Positions 9,961-18,968 of a stretch of 64,000 nt of DNA are shown here, piece by piece. Source of the DNA: an uncultured Bacteroides sp. (lineage in GTDB: Bacteria > Bacteroidota > Bacteroidia > Bacteroidales > Bacteroidaceae). The stretch covers positions 1-64,000 of the forward strand of contig CAJKXC010000009.1 in NCBI GenBank assembly GCA_905203765.1, given 5' to 3'. Under the pieces are notes generated by a model that did not search any database, was not told where the DNA came from, and saw nothing but the letters and a program-made list of their open reading frames with translations. Every line of letters begins with the position of its first letter. Positions within the stretch are counted from its first letter, which is position 1. The translations under genes and the position numbers were made by a program.

Positions 9961-10581
9961 TTATTTTATTTGATTGATGATTCTTCGCATTTCTTCCACC
10001 GGATTTTCCGCCCGCAGCACTGTGCCGGAGAGGGCGATACCGCTGACGCCTGTCTGCATGATGCAGGGAATGTCGTCTGCCGTTATCCCGCCGATGGCAA
10101 CGATGGGAAGGCGTATATCCGCCGCCTGCATCTGCCGGACGATGTGTGCGTATCCTTCCAGTCCCAGTATCGGACTGAGATTCTTCTTGGTGGTGGTATA
10201 GCGGAAAGGGCCGCAGCCTATGTAGTCGGCACCTGCCTCGTAGTGCATCCGCACGTCTTGGAACGTATTGGCTGTGCCGCCTATCAGATAGCCTTTGCCG
10301 AGCAGAAGGCGGGCATCAGCCACGGGCATATCCGTCTTGCCCAGATGCACGCCGTCGGCATGCACCCGTCGGACAAGTTCTACGTGGTCGTCGATAATGA
10401 AAGTAGCCTGGTATTGGCGGCAGAGCGCTTGCACTTCCAGCGCTACGGGTTCTATCTCTGAAACGGGCGTATCCTTCATCCGCAGTTGAATCCAGCTGCA
10501 GCCGCCTTCGAGCGCCATGCGCGCGGAGTCCAGATACGAATACCGTTCCGTATAATGGGTAATGAATTGAATTTCTGCCAT
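9961..10581 (-). CDS. thiE: Thiamin phosphate synthase
   Basis: 206 residues. It joins HMP-pyrophosphate to thiazole phosphate. Family motifs: IQLRMKD (pyrophosphate lysine), ADGVHLGKTDMP, and GCGPFRYTTTKKN, the phosphate-binding loop of true ThiE. It starts 3 bp after thiS. A second, TenI-like copy is at 4816. Confidence 0.95.
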   Translation of the reverse strand: MAEIQFITHYTERYSYLDSARMALEGGCSWIQLRMKDTPVSEIEPVALEVQALCRQYQATFIIDDHVELVRRVHADGVHLGKTDMPVADARLLLGKGYLIGGTANTFQDVRMHYEAGADYIGCGPFRYTTTKKNLSPILGLEGYAHIVRQMQAADIRLPIVAIGGITADDIPCIMQTGVSGIALSGTVLRAENPVEEMRRIINQIK

Positions 10582-10584
10582 ACC

Positions 10585-10782
10585 TTATCCCCCGCACGCT
10601 GCTTTAATGATGACGATGGACATCTCCGGGGACAGGGCATAATCGCCCCATGAGGCACGGGGAATCATCTTGTTATCTACGGCAATGGCAACGCCCACGG
10701 GCGACAAGGACAATTCTTCGGCAAGTTGCAGGAGTGTGGCAGAGTAGGTTTCCACTTCTTTGTTGTTGACTGATACTTTCAT
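10585..10782 (-). CDS. thiS: Sulfur carrier protein ThiS
   Basis: 65 residues, ubiquitin-fold carrier ending in the required Gly-Gly (KAACGG), which ThiF adenylates and which becomes a thiocarboxylate for ThiG. The start is the ATG at 10782 (MKVSVNNKEVETY); the open frame extending upstream runs through the riboswitch region and is not coding. First gene of the thi operon, about 85 bp after the riboswitch core. Confidence 0.93.
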   Translation of the reverse strand: MKVSVNNKEVETYSATLLQLAEELSLSPVGVAIAVDNKMIPRASWGDYALSPEMSIVIIKAACGG

Positions 10783-10865
10783 TTTTCTGTTTATTAGGTA
10801 ACTGAAACAAGGAAAGTAAATACAAAGAAGCGCCGGTGCGGCAAATTCAGTGAAGAAAACAATAT

Positions 10866-10940
10866 CCAATTCCTACGGCAGTACTAACTGCATCAGGTTC
10901 GAGGGTATAATCTCAGCCCGTAGCGGGCACCCCTTTGTCT
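10866..10940 (-). promoter_or_regulatory. TPP (THI-box) riboswitch
   Basis: Read on the minus strand the stretch contains the THI-element core: ggggtgcccgc, ggctgaga, taccc, gaacctgatgcagttagtac and gccgtagga, in the right order. It senses thiamin pyrophosphate and shuts off the operon that follows. A separate stem, cctttgtc/gacaaagg (10932-10955), lies at its 5' side. Confidence 0.95.
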
Positions 10941-10949
10941 TTACAGCGA

Positions 10950-10979
10950 CAAAGGTAAGGGAAAATAAGAGATAACAAA
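10950..10979 (-). promoter_or_regulatory. Promoter of the thi operon
   Basis: On the minus strand a TACCTTTG -7 element (10950-10957) is preceded by TTTG about 19 bp upstream (10976-10979), the Bacteroides sigma-ABfr pattern. Transcription would start just upstream of the TPP riboswitch. Confidence 0.6.
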
Positions 10980-10988
10980 CAAAAGAAC

Positions 10989-11024
10989 AAAAAAAAGTAA
11001 CCAACCCCCGAAGGAATTGGCTAC
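10989..11024 (-). terminator. Intrinsic terminator after fabD
   Basis: On the minus strand gtagccaattcc-ttcg-ggggttggttac forms a 12-bp stem with one or two mismatches and a tetraloop, followed by a run of eight T. It separates fabD from the thi promoter. Confidence 0.85.
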
Positions 11025-11045
11025 TTGCTTATGCTATATCACTGA

Positions 11046-11939
11046 TTATGCGATGCCGTGGGCAGATGCTTCCGGTGCAATCTTCTTGATAAGTCCTTGC
11101 AGCACTGCGCCGGGACCGCATTCGGTAAAATCGGTAGCGCCGTCGGCAACCATGTTCTTCACGGTCTGAGTCCAACGTACGGAAGCCGTCAGCTGGGCAA
11201 CAAGGTTTTTCTTGATCTCTGCCGGATCGGTGTGGGGCAGGGCGTCTACATTCTGGTAAACCGGACATTTGGGAGTGTGGATTTCGGTAGCGTTGATAGC
11301 TGCTTCGAGTTCTACCTTGGCAGGGTTCATCAGCGGAGAGTGGAATGCACCGCCCACTTTCAGGGGGAGAGCACGCTTGGCTCCGGCAGCCTTCATCAGT
11401 TCGCAAGCCTTGTTGATGCCTTCGATGGAACCTGAAATAACAATCTGTCCCGGACAGTTATAGTTGGCAGCCACACAGACATCACCTTCCGCACTTACCT
11501 GTGCACAGATTTCCTCTACTTTCTCATCCGGCAGTGCAATGATGGCAGCCATCGTAGAAGGTTGTGCCTCGCAAGCCTTCTGCATAGCCATGGCACGGGC
11601 ATAAACCAGCTTCAAGCCATCTTCAAAACTCAGTGCACCGGCAGCTACCAATGCAGAGAATTCGCCCAGTGAATGACCGGCGGTCATTTCGGGTTTGAAG
11701 TCATTGCCCATGCAGAGTGCAGAGATGACAGAATGAAGGAATACGGCAGGTTGGGTAACCTTGGTTTGGCGCAGATCCTCGTCTGTGCCGTTAAACATAA
11801 TATCTGTAATACGATATCCGAGGATATCATTTGCCTTTTCAAAAAGCTCTTTGGCCAAAGCCGAATTCTCGTACAGGTCTTTTCCCATGCCAACGAATTG
11901 GGCACCTTGACCCGGAAATACAAATGCTTTCATATTCAC
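11046..11939 (-). CDS. fabD: Malonyl-CoA:ACP transacylase
   Basis: 297 residues, normal length. It loads malonyl units onto acyl carrier protein for fatty acid synthesis in the cytoplasm. Motifs: GQGAQFVGMG near the N-terminus, the nucleophile elbow GHSLGEFSAL (Ser about 91), and the catalytic-His region GGAFHSPLM (about 200). It is a single transcription unit with a TACCTTTG -7 element on the minus strand at 11971-11978 and its own terminator. Confidence 0.97.
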   Translation of the reverse strand: MNMKAFVFPGQGAQFVGMGKDLYENSALAKELFEKANDILGYRITDIMFNGTDEDLRQTKVTQPAVFLHSVISALCMGNDFKPEMTAGHSLGEFSALVAAGALSFEDGLKLVYARAMAMQKACEAQPSTMAAIIALPDEKVEEICAQVSAEGDVCVAANYNCPGQIVISGSIEGINKACELMKAAGAKRALPLKVGGAFHSPLMNPAKVELEAAINATEIHTPKCPVYQNVDALPHTDPAEIKKNLVAQLTASVRWTQTVKNMVADGATDFTECGPGAVLQGLIKKIAPEASAHGIA

Positions 11940-12185
11940 TTATTTTTAAATGTTTAAATAAAAAGTGGTGCAAAGGTATAGGTTTTTCTGATATTGACCG
12001 CACAAATCAACGTTTTTTGTGCATATAGTTATTGTAAACCATACAATTACTACCCTGTGGCGGGCAGTTAATTTACATATTGTATTCTTTACGATAACAC
12101 GCTTAAATGATATTGTATAATGTATGATATGTATTGATTTGAAAAATAATGCTTTATAACATAGTAAAAAACTTATTTCCTACTA

Positions 12186-12215
12186 TTGCATTTCCAAAAA
12201 ACCTCTTTATATTTG
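12186..12215 (+). promoter_or_regulatory. Promoter of the xylose operon
   Basis: TTG at 12186-12188, a 19-bp spacer and TATATTTG at 12208-12215 match the Bacteroides promoter. It is 21 bp upstream of the xylR start at 12237. The rest of the 297-bp gap between fabD and xylR is AT-rich; no clear operator palindrome is visible in it. Confidence 0.65.
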
Positions 12216-12236
12216 CAGCGCTTAAACAACTGTATT

Positions 12237-12968
12237 ATGCAAAACATAGGACATAACATACCGTTAGCAAACAATCATATCTCTGTAGACTGCGTCGTAA
12301 TAGGATTTGACGGGGAACAACTGAAAGTTCTGCTGATAAAGCGTGCAGGCGAAGAGGAAGGGGAAGTCTTCCACGATATGAAGTTACCGGGAAGTCTGAT
12401 TTATATGGACGAAGACCTGGACGAAGCTGCCAAAAGAGTGCTGAACGAATTGACGGGACTGAAGAACGTAAACCTGATGCAATTCAAGGCATTCGGTTCA
12501 AAGAACCGCACCAAAGATCCGAAAGATGTTCATTGGCTGGAACGCGCCATGCAGTCCAGGGTAGAGCGCATCGTGACCATAGCCTACCTGTCGTTGGTGA
12601 AAATAGACCGGGCACTGAACCGCGACCTGGACGATTATCAGGCGAGTTGGGTAGCCTTGCCGGATATAAAGGCTTTGGCATTCGACCATAACCTTATTAT
12701 AAAGGAAGCCATGACTTACGTCCGCCAGTATATAGAGTTCAATCCCTCGTCTTTGTTCGACCTGCTGCCGCGCAAGTTCACTGCCGCCCAACTGCGTACC
12801 CTGTACGAACTGGTGTACGGAAAGCAGTATGACGTGCGCAACTTCCACAAGAAAATCGCTCTGATGGAGTATGTCGTTCCGCTGGAAGAGAAGCAGCAGG
12901 GAGTAGCCCATCGGGCAGCACGCTACTATCGCTTCGACAAGAAGATATATAATAAGGTAAGGCGGTGA
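12237..12968 (+). CDS. xylR: NrtR-family (NUDIX-wHTH) xylose regulator
   Basis: 243 residues from the ATG at 12237; the open frame upstream overlaps the promoter. An N-terminal Nudix-fold domain (about 10-150) is followed by a C-terminal winged helix (TAAQLRTLYELVYGKQYDVRNFHKKI). The Nudix box is degenerate: MDEDLDEAAKRVLNELTGL lacks the full REUXEE set, so the domain probably senses a ligand rather than hydrolysing one. In Bacteroides, regulators of this type head xylose operons (established for B. thetaiotaomicron, recalled). Its place before xylBAE supports that role; the effector is inferred. Confidence 0.85.
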   Translation: MQNIGHNIPLANNHISVDCVVIGFDGEQLKVLLIKRAGEEEGEVFHDMKLPGSLIYMDEDLDEAAKRVLNELTGLKNVNLMQFKAFGSKNRTKDPKDVHWLERAMQSRVERIVTIAYLSLVKIDRALNRDLDDYQASWVALPDIKALAFDHNLIIKEAMTYVRQYIEFNPSSLFDLLPRKFTAAQLRTLYELVYGKQYDVRNFHKKIALMEYVVPLEEKQQGVAHRAARYYRFDKKIYNKVRR

Positions 12969-13015
12969 GAAGATTTGAATAAATAAATCATAAATCAAAA
13001 ATCATAAATTAAACC

Positions 13016-14506
13016 ATGTATTTATTAGGTTATGACATCGGAAGCTCGTCCGTTAAAGCGAGTTTGGTAAACGCAGAAAGCGGCAAGTGCGTAGCATCCG
13101 CATTCTTTCCCAAAACAGAAGCGGCTATCATCGCCGTAAAACCGGGTTGGGCGGAACAGAACCCCGAAACCTGGTGGGAGAACTTAAAACTGGCAACACA
13201 AGCCGTTATGACCGAATCGGGCACAAACGCAGCAGAAATCAAGGCAATCGGTATCTCTTATCAGATGCACGGGTTGGTATGTGTAGACAAAGATCAGAAT
13301 GTGCTGCGCCCCTCTATCATCTGGTGCGACTCGCGTGCCGTGCCTTACGGACAGAAGGCGTTTGAAACCCTGGGCGAGGAGAACTGCCTCTCGCATCTGC
13401 TGAACTCTCCGGGCAACTTCACAGCTTCCAAGCTGGCATGGATCAAGGAGAACGAACCGGCACTCTACGAAAAGATCTATAAGATAATGCTTCCGGGCGA
13501 CTACATCGCCATGAAGTTGAGCGGTGACATCTGCACCACGGTATCCGGGCTCTCCGAAGGTATGTTCTGGGACTTCAAGAACAACCGCGTGGCGGACTTC
13601 CTGATGGATTACTACGGCTTCGACCGTTCCCTGATTGCCGACATCAAGCCGACTTTCTCCGAGCAAGGTCGTGTGAATGCTGCCGCTGCCCGCGAGTTGG
13701 GATTAAAAGAAGGTACCCCGATTACCTACCGTGCCGGCGACCAACCGAACAACGCCCTGTCACTGAACGTATTCAACCCGGGTGAGATTGCCTCTACGGC
13801 AGGAACTTCCGGCGTGGTATATGGTGTGAACGGTGCCGTGAACTATGACCCCAAATCACGCGTCAATACCTTTGCCCACGTCAACCATACAGCCGAACAG
13901 ACCCGTCTGGGTGTTCTTCTCTGCATCAACGGTACGGGTATCCTCAATTCCTGGGTGAAACGTACCATCGCTCCCGAAGGCATCTCATACAACGAAATGA
14001 ATGTACTTGCCTCACAAGCCCCCATCGGCAGTGCAGGCATCAGCATCCTGCCCTTCGGCAACGGTGCGGAACGTATGCTCGAAAACAAGGAGATCAACTG
14101 CTCCATCCGCGGGTTGAACTTCAACCTGCACGGCAAGCAGCACATCGTGCGTGCGGCGCAAGAGGGCATTGTATTCTCCTTCAAATACGGCATAGACATC
14201 ATGGAAGGCATGGGCATCCCCGTACAGAAAATCCATGCAGGACACGCCAATATGTTCCTCAGTTCCATCTTCCGCGATACGCTGGCAGGTGTTACGGGAG
14301 CAGTTATCGAACTCTACGATACGGACGGTTCGGTAGGTGCAGCCAAAGGCGCAGGTATCGGTGCGGGTATCTACAAGGACAACAACGAAGCATTTGCAAC
14401 GCTGGAGAAACTGGATGTCATCGAGCCCAACCAGGCGAAGCGCCAGGAGTATGCCGATGCGTATGCACGCTGGAAACATCGTTTGGAAAAATCAATGGCA
14501 AAATAA
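13016..14506 (+). CDS. xylB: Xylulokinase
   Basis: 496 residues, FGGY-family kinase that phosphorylates D-xylulose to xylulose-5-phosphate for the pentose phosphate pathway. The N-terminal GYDIGSSSVKASLVN is the phosphate-1 loop, ISYQMHG and IIWCDSRA are the substrate-site motifs, and GTSGVVYGV and AGIGAGIY belong to the C-terminal ATP lobe. It lies 47 bp after xylR in the same operon. Confidence 0.95.
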   Translation: MYLLGYDIGSSSVKASLVNAESGKCVASAFFPKTEAAIIAVKPGWAEQNPETWWENLKLATQAVMTESGTNAAEIKAIGISYQMHGLVCVDKDQNVLRPSIIWCDSRAVPYGQKAFETLGEENCLSHLLNSPGNFTASKLAWIKENEPALYEKIYKIMLPGDYIAMKLSGDICTTVSGLSEGMFWDFKNNRVADFLMDYYGFDRSLIADIKPTFSEQGRVNAAAARELGLKEGTPITYRAGDQPNNALSLNVFNPGEIASTAGTSGVVYGVNGAVNYDPKSRVNTFAHVNHTAEQTRLGVLLCINGTGILNSWVKRTIAPEGISYNEMNVLASQAPIGSAGISILPFGNGAERMLENKEINCSIRGLNFNLHGKQHIVRAAQEGIVFSFKYGIDIMEGMGIPVQKIHAGHANMFLSSIFRDTLAGVTGAVIELYDTDGSVGAAKGAGIGAGIYKDNNEAFATLEKLDVIEPNQAKRQEYADAYARWKHRLEKSMAK

Positions 14507-14594
14507 ATAGTAAACACTAATAATTAACCCTGTGAGTAAGGTGCCCTGCCATTAGCACATCGGCACATTACCACATTAATACATTTAATTCATT

Positions 14595-15911
14595 ATGGCA
14601 ACAAAAGAGTATTTTCCCGGAATAGGAAAGATCAAATTCGAAGGTAAAGAGAGTATGAACCCGATGGCATTCCGTTACTACGATGCTGAAAAGGTTATCA
14701 TGGGCAAGAAGATGAAAGACTGGTTGAAGTTCGCTATGGCATGGTGGCACACTCTCTGTGCAGAAGGTGGCGACCAGTTCGGCGGTGGTACCAAGCAGTT
14801 CCCCTGGAACGGTGATGCCGATGCAGTTCAGGCAGCTAAGAACAAGATGGATGCCGGCTTCGAATTCATGCAGAAGATGGGTATCGAATACTACTGCTTC
14901 CACGATGTAGACCTCTGCAACGAAGCCGATACCATCGAAGAATATGAAGCAAACCTGAAAGCTATCGTAGCTTATGCCAAGCAGAAACAAGCCGAAACAG
15001 GCATCAAACTGTTGTGGGGTACTGCCAACGTATTCGGTCATGCACGCTACATGAACGGTGCTGCAACCAATCCTGACTTCGACGTAGTAGCCCGCGCTGC
15101 CGTTCAGATAAAGAACGCCATCGACGCAACTATCGAACTGGGTGGTACGAACTATGTATTCTGGGGCGGACGCGAAGGTTATATGTCTTTGCTGAACACC
15201 GACCAGAAGCGTGAGAAAGACCACCTGGCACAGATGCTGACCATCGCCCGCGACTATGCCCGTGCACGTGGCTTCAAGGGTACGTTCCTGATTGAACCGA
15301 AACCGATGGAACCGACCAAGCATCAATATGACGTAGATACCGAAACCGTTATCGGCTTCCTGAAAGCTCACGGCCTGGACAAAGACTTCAAGGTAAACAT
15401 CGAAGTAAACCACGCCACCCTCGCAGGTCACACCTTCGAACACGAACTGGCTGTAGCTGTTGACAACGGCATGCTGGGTTCCATCGACGCCAACCGCGGT
15501 GACTATCAGAACGGCTGGGATACCGACCAATTCCCTATCGACAACTACGAACTGACCCAGGCTATGATGCAAATCATCCGCAACGACGGTTTGGGCAATG
15601 GCGGTACTAACTTCGATGCCAAGACCCGTCGTAACTCTACCGACCTGGAAGACATCTTCATCGCTCACATCGCAGGTATGGATGCTATGGCACGTGCTTT
15701 GGAAAGCGCAGCCCGACTGCTGGAAGAATCTCCTTACAAGAAGATGCTCGCCGACCGCTACGCTTCCTTCGATGCAGGCAAAGGCAAGGAATTCGAGGAA
15801 GGCAAGCTGACTTTGGAAGATGTTGTAGCATACGCAAAGGCTAACGGCGAACCGAAACAAACCAGTGGCAAGCAAGAATTGTATGAGGCAATCGTAAATA
15901 TGTACTGCTAA
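14595..15911 (+). CDS. xylA: Xylose isomerase
   Basis: 438 residues, the long class II form. It interconverts D-xylose and D-xylulose with two divalent metals. Signatures: YYCFHDVDLCNE (catalytic His and metal ligands), VFWGGREGY, LIEPKPMEPTKHQYD and NIEVNHATLAGHTFEHEL. It follows xylB after 88 bp. Codon use is strongly biased (GGT, AAC, CTG), suggesting high expression. Confidence 0.97.
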   Translation: MATKEYFPGIGKIKFEGKESMNPMAFRYYDAEKVIMGKKMKDWLKFAMAWWHTLCAEGGDQFGGGTKQFPWNGDADAVQAAKNKMDAGFEFMQKMGIEYYCFHDVDLCNEADTIEEYEANLKAIVAYAKQKQAETGIKLLWGTANVFGHARYMNGAATNPDFDVVARAAVQIKNAIDATIELGGTNYVFWGGREGYMSLLNTDQKREKDHLAQMLTIARDYARARGFKGTFLIEPKPMEPTKHQYDVDTETVIGFLKAHGLDKDFKVNIEVNHATLAGHTFEHELAVAVDNGMLGSIDANRGDYQNGWDTDQFPIDNYELTQAMMQIIRNDGLGNGGTNFDAKTRRNSTDLEDIFIAHIAGMDAMARALESAARLLEESPYKKMLADRYASFDAGKGKEFEEGKLTLEDVVAYAKANGEPKQTSGKQELYEAIVNMYC

Positions 15912-15918
15912 TCTTTAT

Positions 15919-16005
15919 AATTACAAATTACAAGTTACGAATTACGAAGATATACCATTCAAGATATCGGAGTCTTTCGTAATTTGTAATTCGTAATTTG
16001 TAATT
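15919..16005. repeat. AT-rich inverted repeat between xylA and xylE
   Basis: Imperfect 30-bp arms (15919-15948 and 15976-16005) built from the words aattacaaattac and aattacgaa, with a 27-bp loop. It would form a stem in the xylA-xylE mRNA and could lower expression of the transporter relative to the isomerase. No T-run follows, so it is not an intrinsic terminator. Confidence 0.65.
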
Positions 16006-16031
16006 AATAATCCTCTTAATCTTATATTATC

Positions 16032-17507
16032 ATGAATTATACAGAAAAAGGTAGCAGAGTCTACCTCTTCTCCATCGTGCTTGTGGCCGTTATCGGTGGC
16101 TTGCTGTTCGGATACGACACGGCAGTGATTTCCGGTGCGGAGAAAGGTCTCCAGGCATTCTTCATGGGAGCCGACTTTCAATATACGGACGCGATGCATG
16201 GCATTACCTCTTCCAGCGCACTGATAGGATGTATCCTGGGTAGTGCTATTTCGGGATTCTTTGCTTCCAGACTGGGGCGTAAGAATTCTCTTTTTATGGC
16301 AGGTATCATGTTTTTCCTGTCGGCACTGGGTTCATACAACCCCGAGTTCCTGTTCTTTGAACATGGTGCTCCTTCCTATTCACTGTTAGTTGCATTCAAT
16401 CTTTATCGCGTATTGGGCGGTATCGGTGTGGGCTTGGCATCCGCCATCTGTCCGATGTATATTGCCGAGATAGCCCCGAGTAATATCCGCGGAACACTGG
16501 TTTCGTGGAATCAGTTTGCCATTATCTTCGGTCAGTTGGTGGTTTACTTCGTCAACTTCCTTATCCTGGGAGGCAATGCCAATCCGGTAATCGACCTGGT
16601 AAACGGAGTCAATCAGATTATGAACCCGGAAGCTGCTTCCTGGACTATCGCAACCGGCTGGCGCTTGATGTTTGCCAGTGAGGCTGTGCCCGCAGGTCTG
16701 TTCACTATATTAGTCTTGTTTGTGCCCGAAACGCCGCGTTACCTCGCCATGTCCGGCAAGGACGAGAAGGCACTGAGCGTATTGAGCCGTATCAACGGTC
16801 TGGCTCAGGCCAAGGTTATCCTGGCAGAAATCAAGGAAACTGCCGAAGAAAAGACCGAACGCCTGTTCACTTACGGATGGATGGTTATCTTCATCGGTAT
16901 CATGTTGAGTGTGTTCCAGCAGGCTGTAGGTATCAATGCCGTACTTTACTTCGCTCCGCGTATATTCGAGACGATGGGTATGGGCAATCCGATGGTTCAG
17001 ACGGTGCTGATGGGTATCATCAATATTCTGTTCACCTTGTTGGCTGTGTTCACGGTCGAGAAGTGGGGACGTAAACCGTTGCTTATCTCCGGTTCCATCG
17101 GTATGGCGATAGGTGCATTCGGGGTGGCTATGTGCAACCTCGTGGGCGGTCTTCCGCCTATGGTATCCGTTATCAGCATCATGGTCTACAGTGCATCGTT
17201 CATGTTCAGCTGGGGCCCGATTTGCTGGGTACTGATTGCTGAGATCTTCCCGAATACCATTCGTGGTACGGCGGTGGCTATTGCGGTGGCATTCCAGTGG
17301 ATATTCAACTTCATTGTTTCGTCTACCTTCCTGCCGATGTACAATATGCGTCTGGGAGAGATGGGAGACAAGTTCGGCCATATGTTTGCTTATGCCCTCT
17401 ATGGCATTATCTGTGTGGTGGCTGCCATCTTCGTTTGGAAACTCGTTCCCGAGACGAAGGGCAAGACGCTGGAAGATATGACTAAGCTCTGGAAAAAGAA
17501 GAAATAA
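16032..17507 (+). CDS. xylE: D-xylose:proton symporter (MFS sugar porter)
   Basis: 491 residues with about 12 membrane helices. Sugar-porter signatures are all present: GGLLFGYDTAVISGA in helix 1, SRLGRKNSL after helix 2, PMYIAEIAPSNIRG, PETPRYLAMSGK in the central loop, and PETKGKTLEDM at the C-terminus. In the inner membrane it would import xylose for XylA and XylB. Last gene of the operon, ahead of a strong terminator. Confidence 0.93.
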   Translation: MNYTEKGSRVYLFSIVLVAVIGGLLFGYDTAVISGAEKGLQAFFMGADFQYTDAMHGITSSSALIGCILGSAISGFFASRLGRKNSLFMAGIMFFLSALGSYNPEFLFFEHGAPSYSLLVAFNLYRVLGGIGVGLASAICPMYIAEIAPSNIRGTLVSWNQFAIIFGQLVVYFVNFLILGGNANPVIDLVNGVNQIMNPEAASWTIATGWRLMFASEAVPAGLFTILVLFVPETPRYLAMSGKDEKALSVLSRINGLAQAKVILAEIKETAEEKTERLFTYGWMVIFIGIMLSVFQQAVGINAVLYFAPRIFETMGMGNPMVQTVLMGIINILFTLLAVFTVEKWGRKPLLISGSIGMAIGAFGVAMCNLVGGLPPMVSVISIMVYSASFMFSWGPICWVLIAEIFPNTIRGTAVAIAVAFQWIFNFIVSSTFLPMYNMRLGEMGDKFGHMFAYALYGIICVVAAIFVWKLVPETKGKTLEDMTKLWKKKK

Positions 17508-17525
17508 AGAATTCTCCATTAAATA

Positions 17526-17564
17526 AAAAAGGTGTAGCCGATGAAATGTCGGCTACACCTTTTT
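17526..17564. terminator. Bidirectional terminator after xylE
   Basis: A perfect 16-bp stem (17526-17541 with 17549-17564, core ggtgtagccga), a 7-nt loop, and A-run and T-run on the two sides. It serves xylE on the plus strand and the phosphodiesterase gene (stop at 17584) on the minus strand. Confidence 0.93.
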
Positions 17565-17583
17565 CATTTTAGAGGTGACAGGG

Positions 17584-18780
17584 TTATTTCAGAATATCCT
17601 TTATCCGTTCAAACTTCCCGTCCGTCTTTTCCGGGACGATTTGCAGAAGGTAGGAAAGAAGGGGATAGATATCCACATTGACAAATCCCTGCGAAGTATA
17701 TCCCTTCTTGAAGTCCGGCCCGATGGCACGGAAAATGACCTGCATTTCGGGGCTTTGCGGGAAGTAACCGTGGGCACCTTTGTTATTGCGTGCCACGTCG
17801 GTAAACTGCCAACCCAGTTCGGGAGCTACCACGATATCGCCGATGCGGTGGCTGCTGCCGTAATTCAACTCTGCGGGAATATCTTCCTTCTTCCACACGT
17901 GGATGTGGGGCACCTCTTTCAAGGCATTATAAATGGAATCCCTGTAACCGGTTTTGGAAAAGATAGAGGTCGGCGTGCGTCCATTCACTACTTCACACCA
18001 TTCGGGCTTCAGATACTTATTCATGTCCACCACGCGCTCCTGGCTGATTTCGGCCATGCCGTGGTCGGATGTTACAATCAGGTTAACATCTTTGCCGAAG
18101 GGCAGACTTTCTATCCGGGTACGCAGCACACCCATCAGGCTGTCCATGTGCTGAACTACGGCACCCGTCTCCTTGCTGACGGGACCATTGTGATGTCCGC
18201 TTCCGTCGGGCTCTTCAAAGTAGAGCATGATAAGCCTGGGACGTTCTTCCTCGGGCATCTGCAACCAGGTGAGGGCACTGTCTATGCGCTGCTCGAAGGT
18301 AAGGAAAGGCTTTGCATTCCACATCCGGTAATGCGTGGGATAGGTGCCTTTGATAGCGATGTCCGAGCCTACCCAGTACATAATTGCCGTCTTCAGACCT
18401 TGCTTTTGAGCGGTTATCCAAATGGGCTCGCCCAGGTAGTAATCGGGATTGTAGCGGCTGGCGGAGTCGCCCATCGAGTATTGCCGGCAGTTATCCGCAT
18501 CCCAAAAGGTATTGTTGATAATGCCGTTATGGTCGGGCACCAATCCCGTGGCAAGGGTGTAATGGTTCGGGAAGGTAGAGGCAGGGAAAGAGGGCAGCAT
18601 CACTGCTTTTACGCCATCTTGTCCCATCCGGTCCAAATTGGGAGTTTTGTACATCGCAGGGTAATCCCAGCGGAAGCCGTCGAGCGAGACGATAACAGTG
18701 TAATGCCGGTCGGGTGTTTGGGCATTCAGCGAAACAAGGAAAAGCAAAAGGCTGAATGCGGTCATAATAAGTTTACGCAT
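17584..18780 (-). CDS. Secreted nucleotide pyrophosphatase/phosphodiesterase
   Basis: 398 residues from the ATG at 18780, which gives a clean signal peptide (MTAFSLLLFLVSLNAQ). Alkaline-phosphatase superfamily, NPP type: metal Asp in VIVSLDGFRWDY, Thr nucleophile in ASTFPNHYTLATG, the second metal set in EEPDGSGHH and VTSDHGMAE. It would hydrolyse phosphodiester or pyrophosphate bonds of nucleotides or related compounds in the periplasm; the substrate is not readable from sequence. Monocistronic by its terminators and the opposing xyl operon. Confidence 0.88.
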   Translation of the reverse strand: MRKLIMTAFSLLLFLVSLNAQTPDRHYTVIVSLDGFRWDYPAMYKTPNLDRMGQDGVKAVMLPSFPASTFPNHYTLATGLVPDHNGIINNTFWDADNCRQYSMGDSASRYNPDYYLGEPIWITAQKQGLKTAIMYWVGSDIAIKGTYPTHYRMWNAKPFLTFEQRIDSALTWLQMPEEERPRLIMLYFEEPDGSGHHNGPVSKETGAVVQHMDSLMGVLRTRIESLPFGKDVNLIVTSDHGMAEISQERVVDMNKYLKPEWCEVVNGRTPTSIFSKTGYRDSIYNALKEVPHIHVWKKEDIPAELNYGSSHRIGDIVVAPELGWQFTDVARNNKGAHGYFPQSPEMQVIFRAIGPDFKKGYTSQGFVNVDIYPLLSYLLQIVPEKTDGKFERIKDILK

Positions 18781-18880
18781 ATTATAATAATGTTTATTGT
18801 TTGTCAAATGGAATTTGCAGGCAAAGGTATTCTTTTCTTCTCAAAGCAGGAACATTACGGGACGTATTTTTCCTCTCTTC

Positions 18881-18968
18881 AAAACGCATCATCCGTTGAG
18901 GCAAAACAGATGGTCTGTTAAGGGTAAACAGACCATCTGTTTGGGTCAAACGCATCATCTGTTTCAGG
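18881..18968. repeat. Four contiguous 22-bp palindromic repeats
   Basis: Units begin at 18881, 18903, 18925 and 18947, each exactly 22 bp. Unit 3 contains the dyad aaacaga-cca-tctgttt; unit 2 has the same half-sites; units 1 and 4 carry cgcatcat in the middle. The array sits between the phosphodiesterase start and the TolC-family stop codon and overlaps the last codons of the latter. Same design as the arrays at 8995, 25819 and 45304. Confidence 0.85.
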
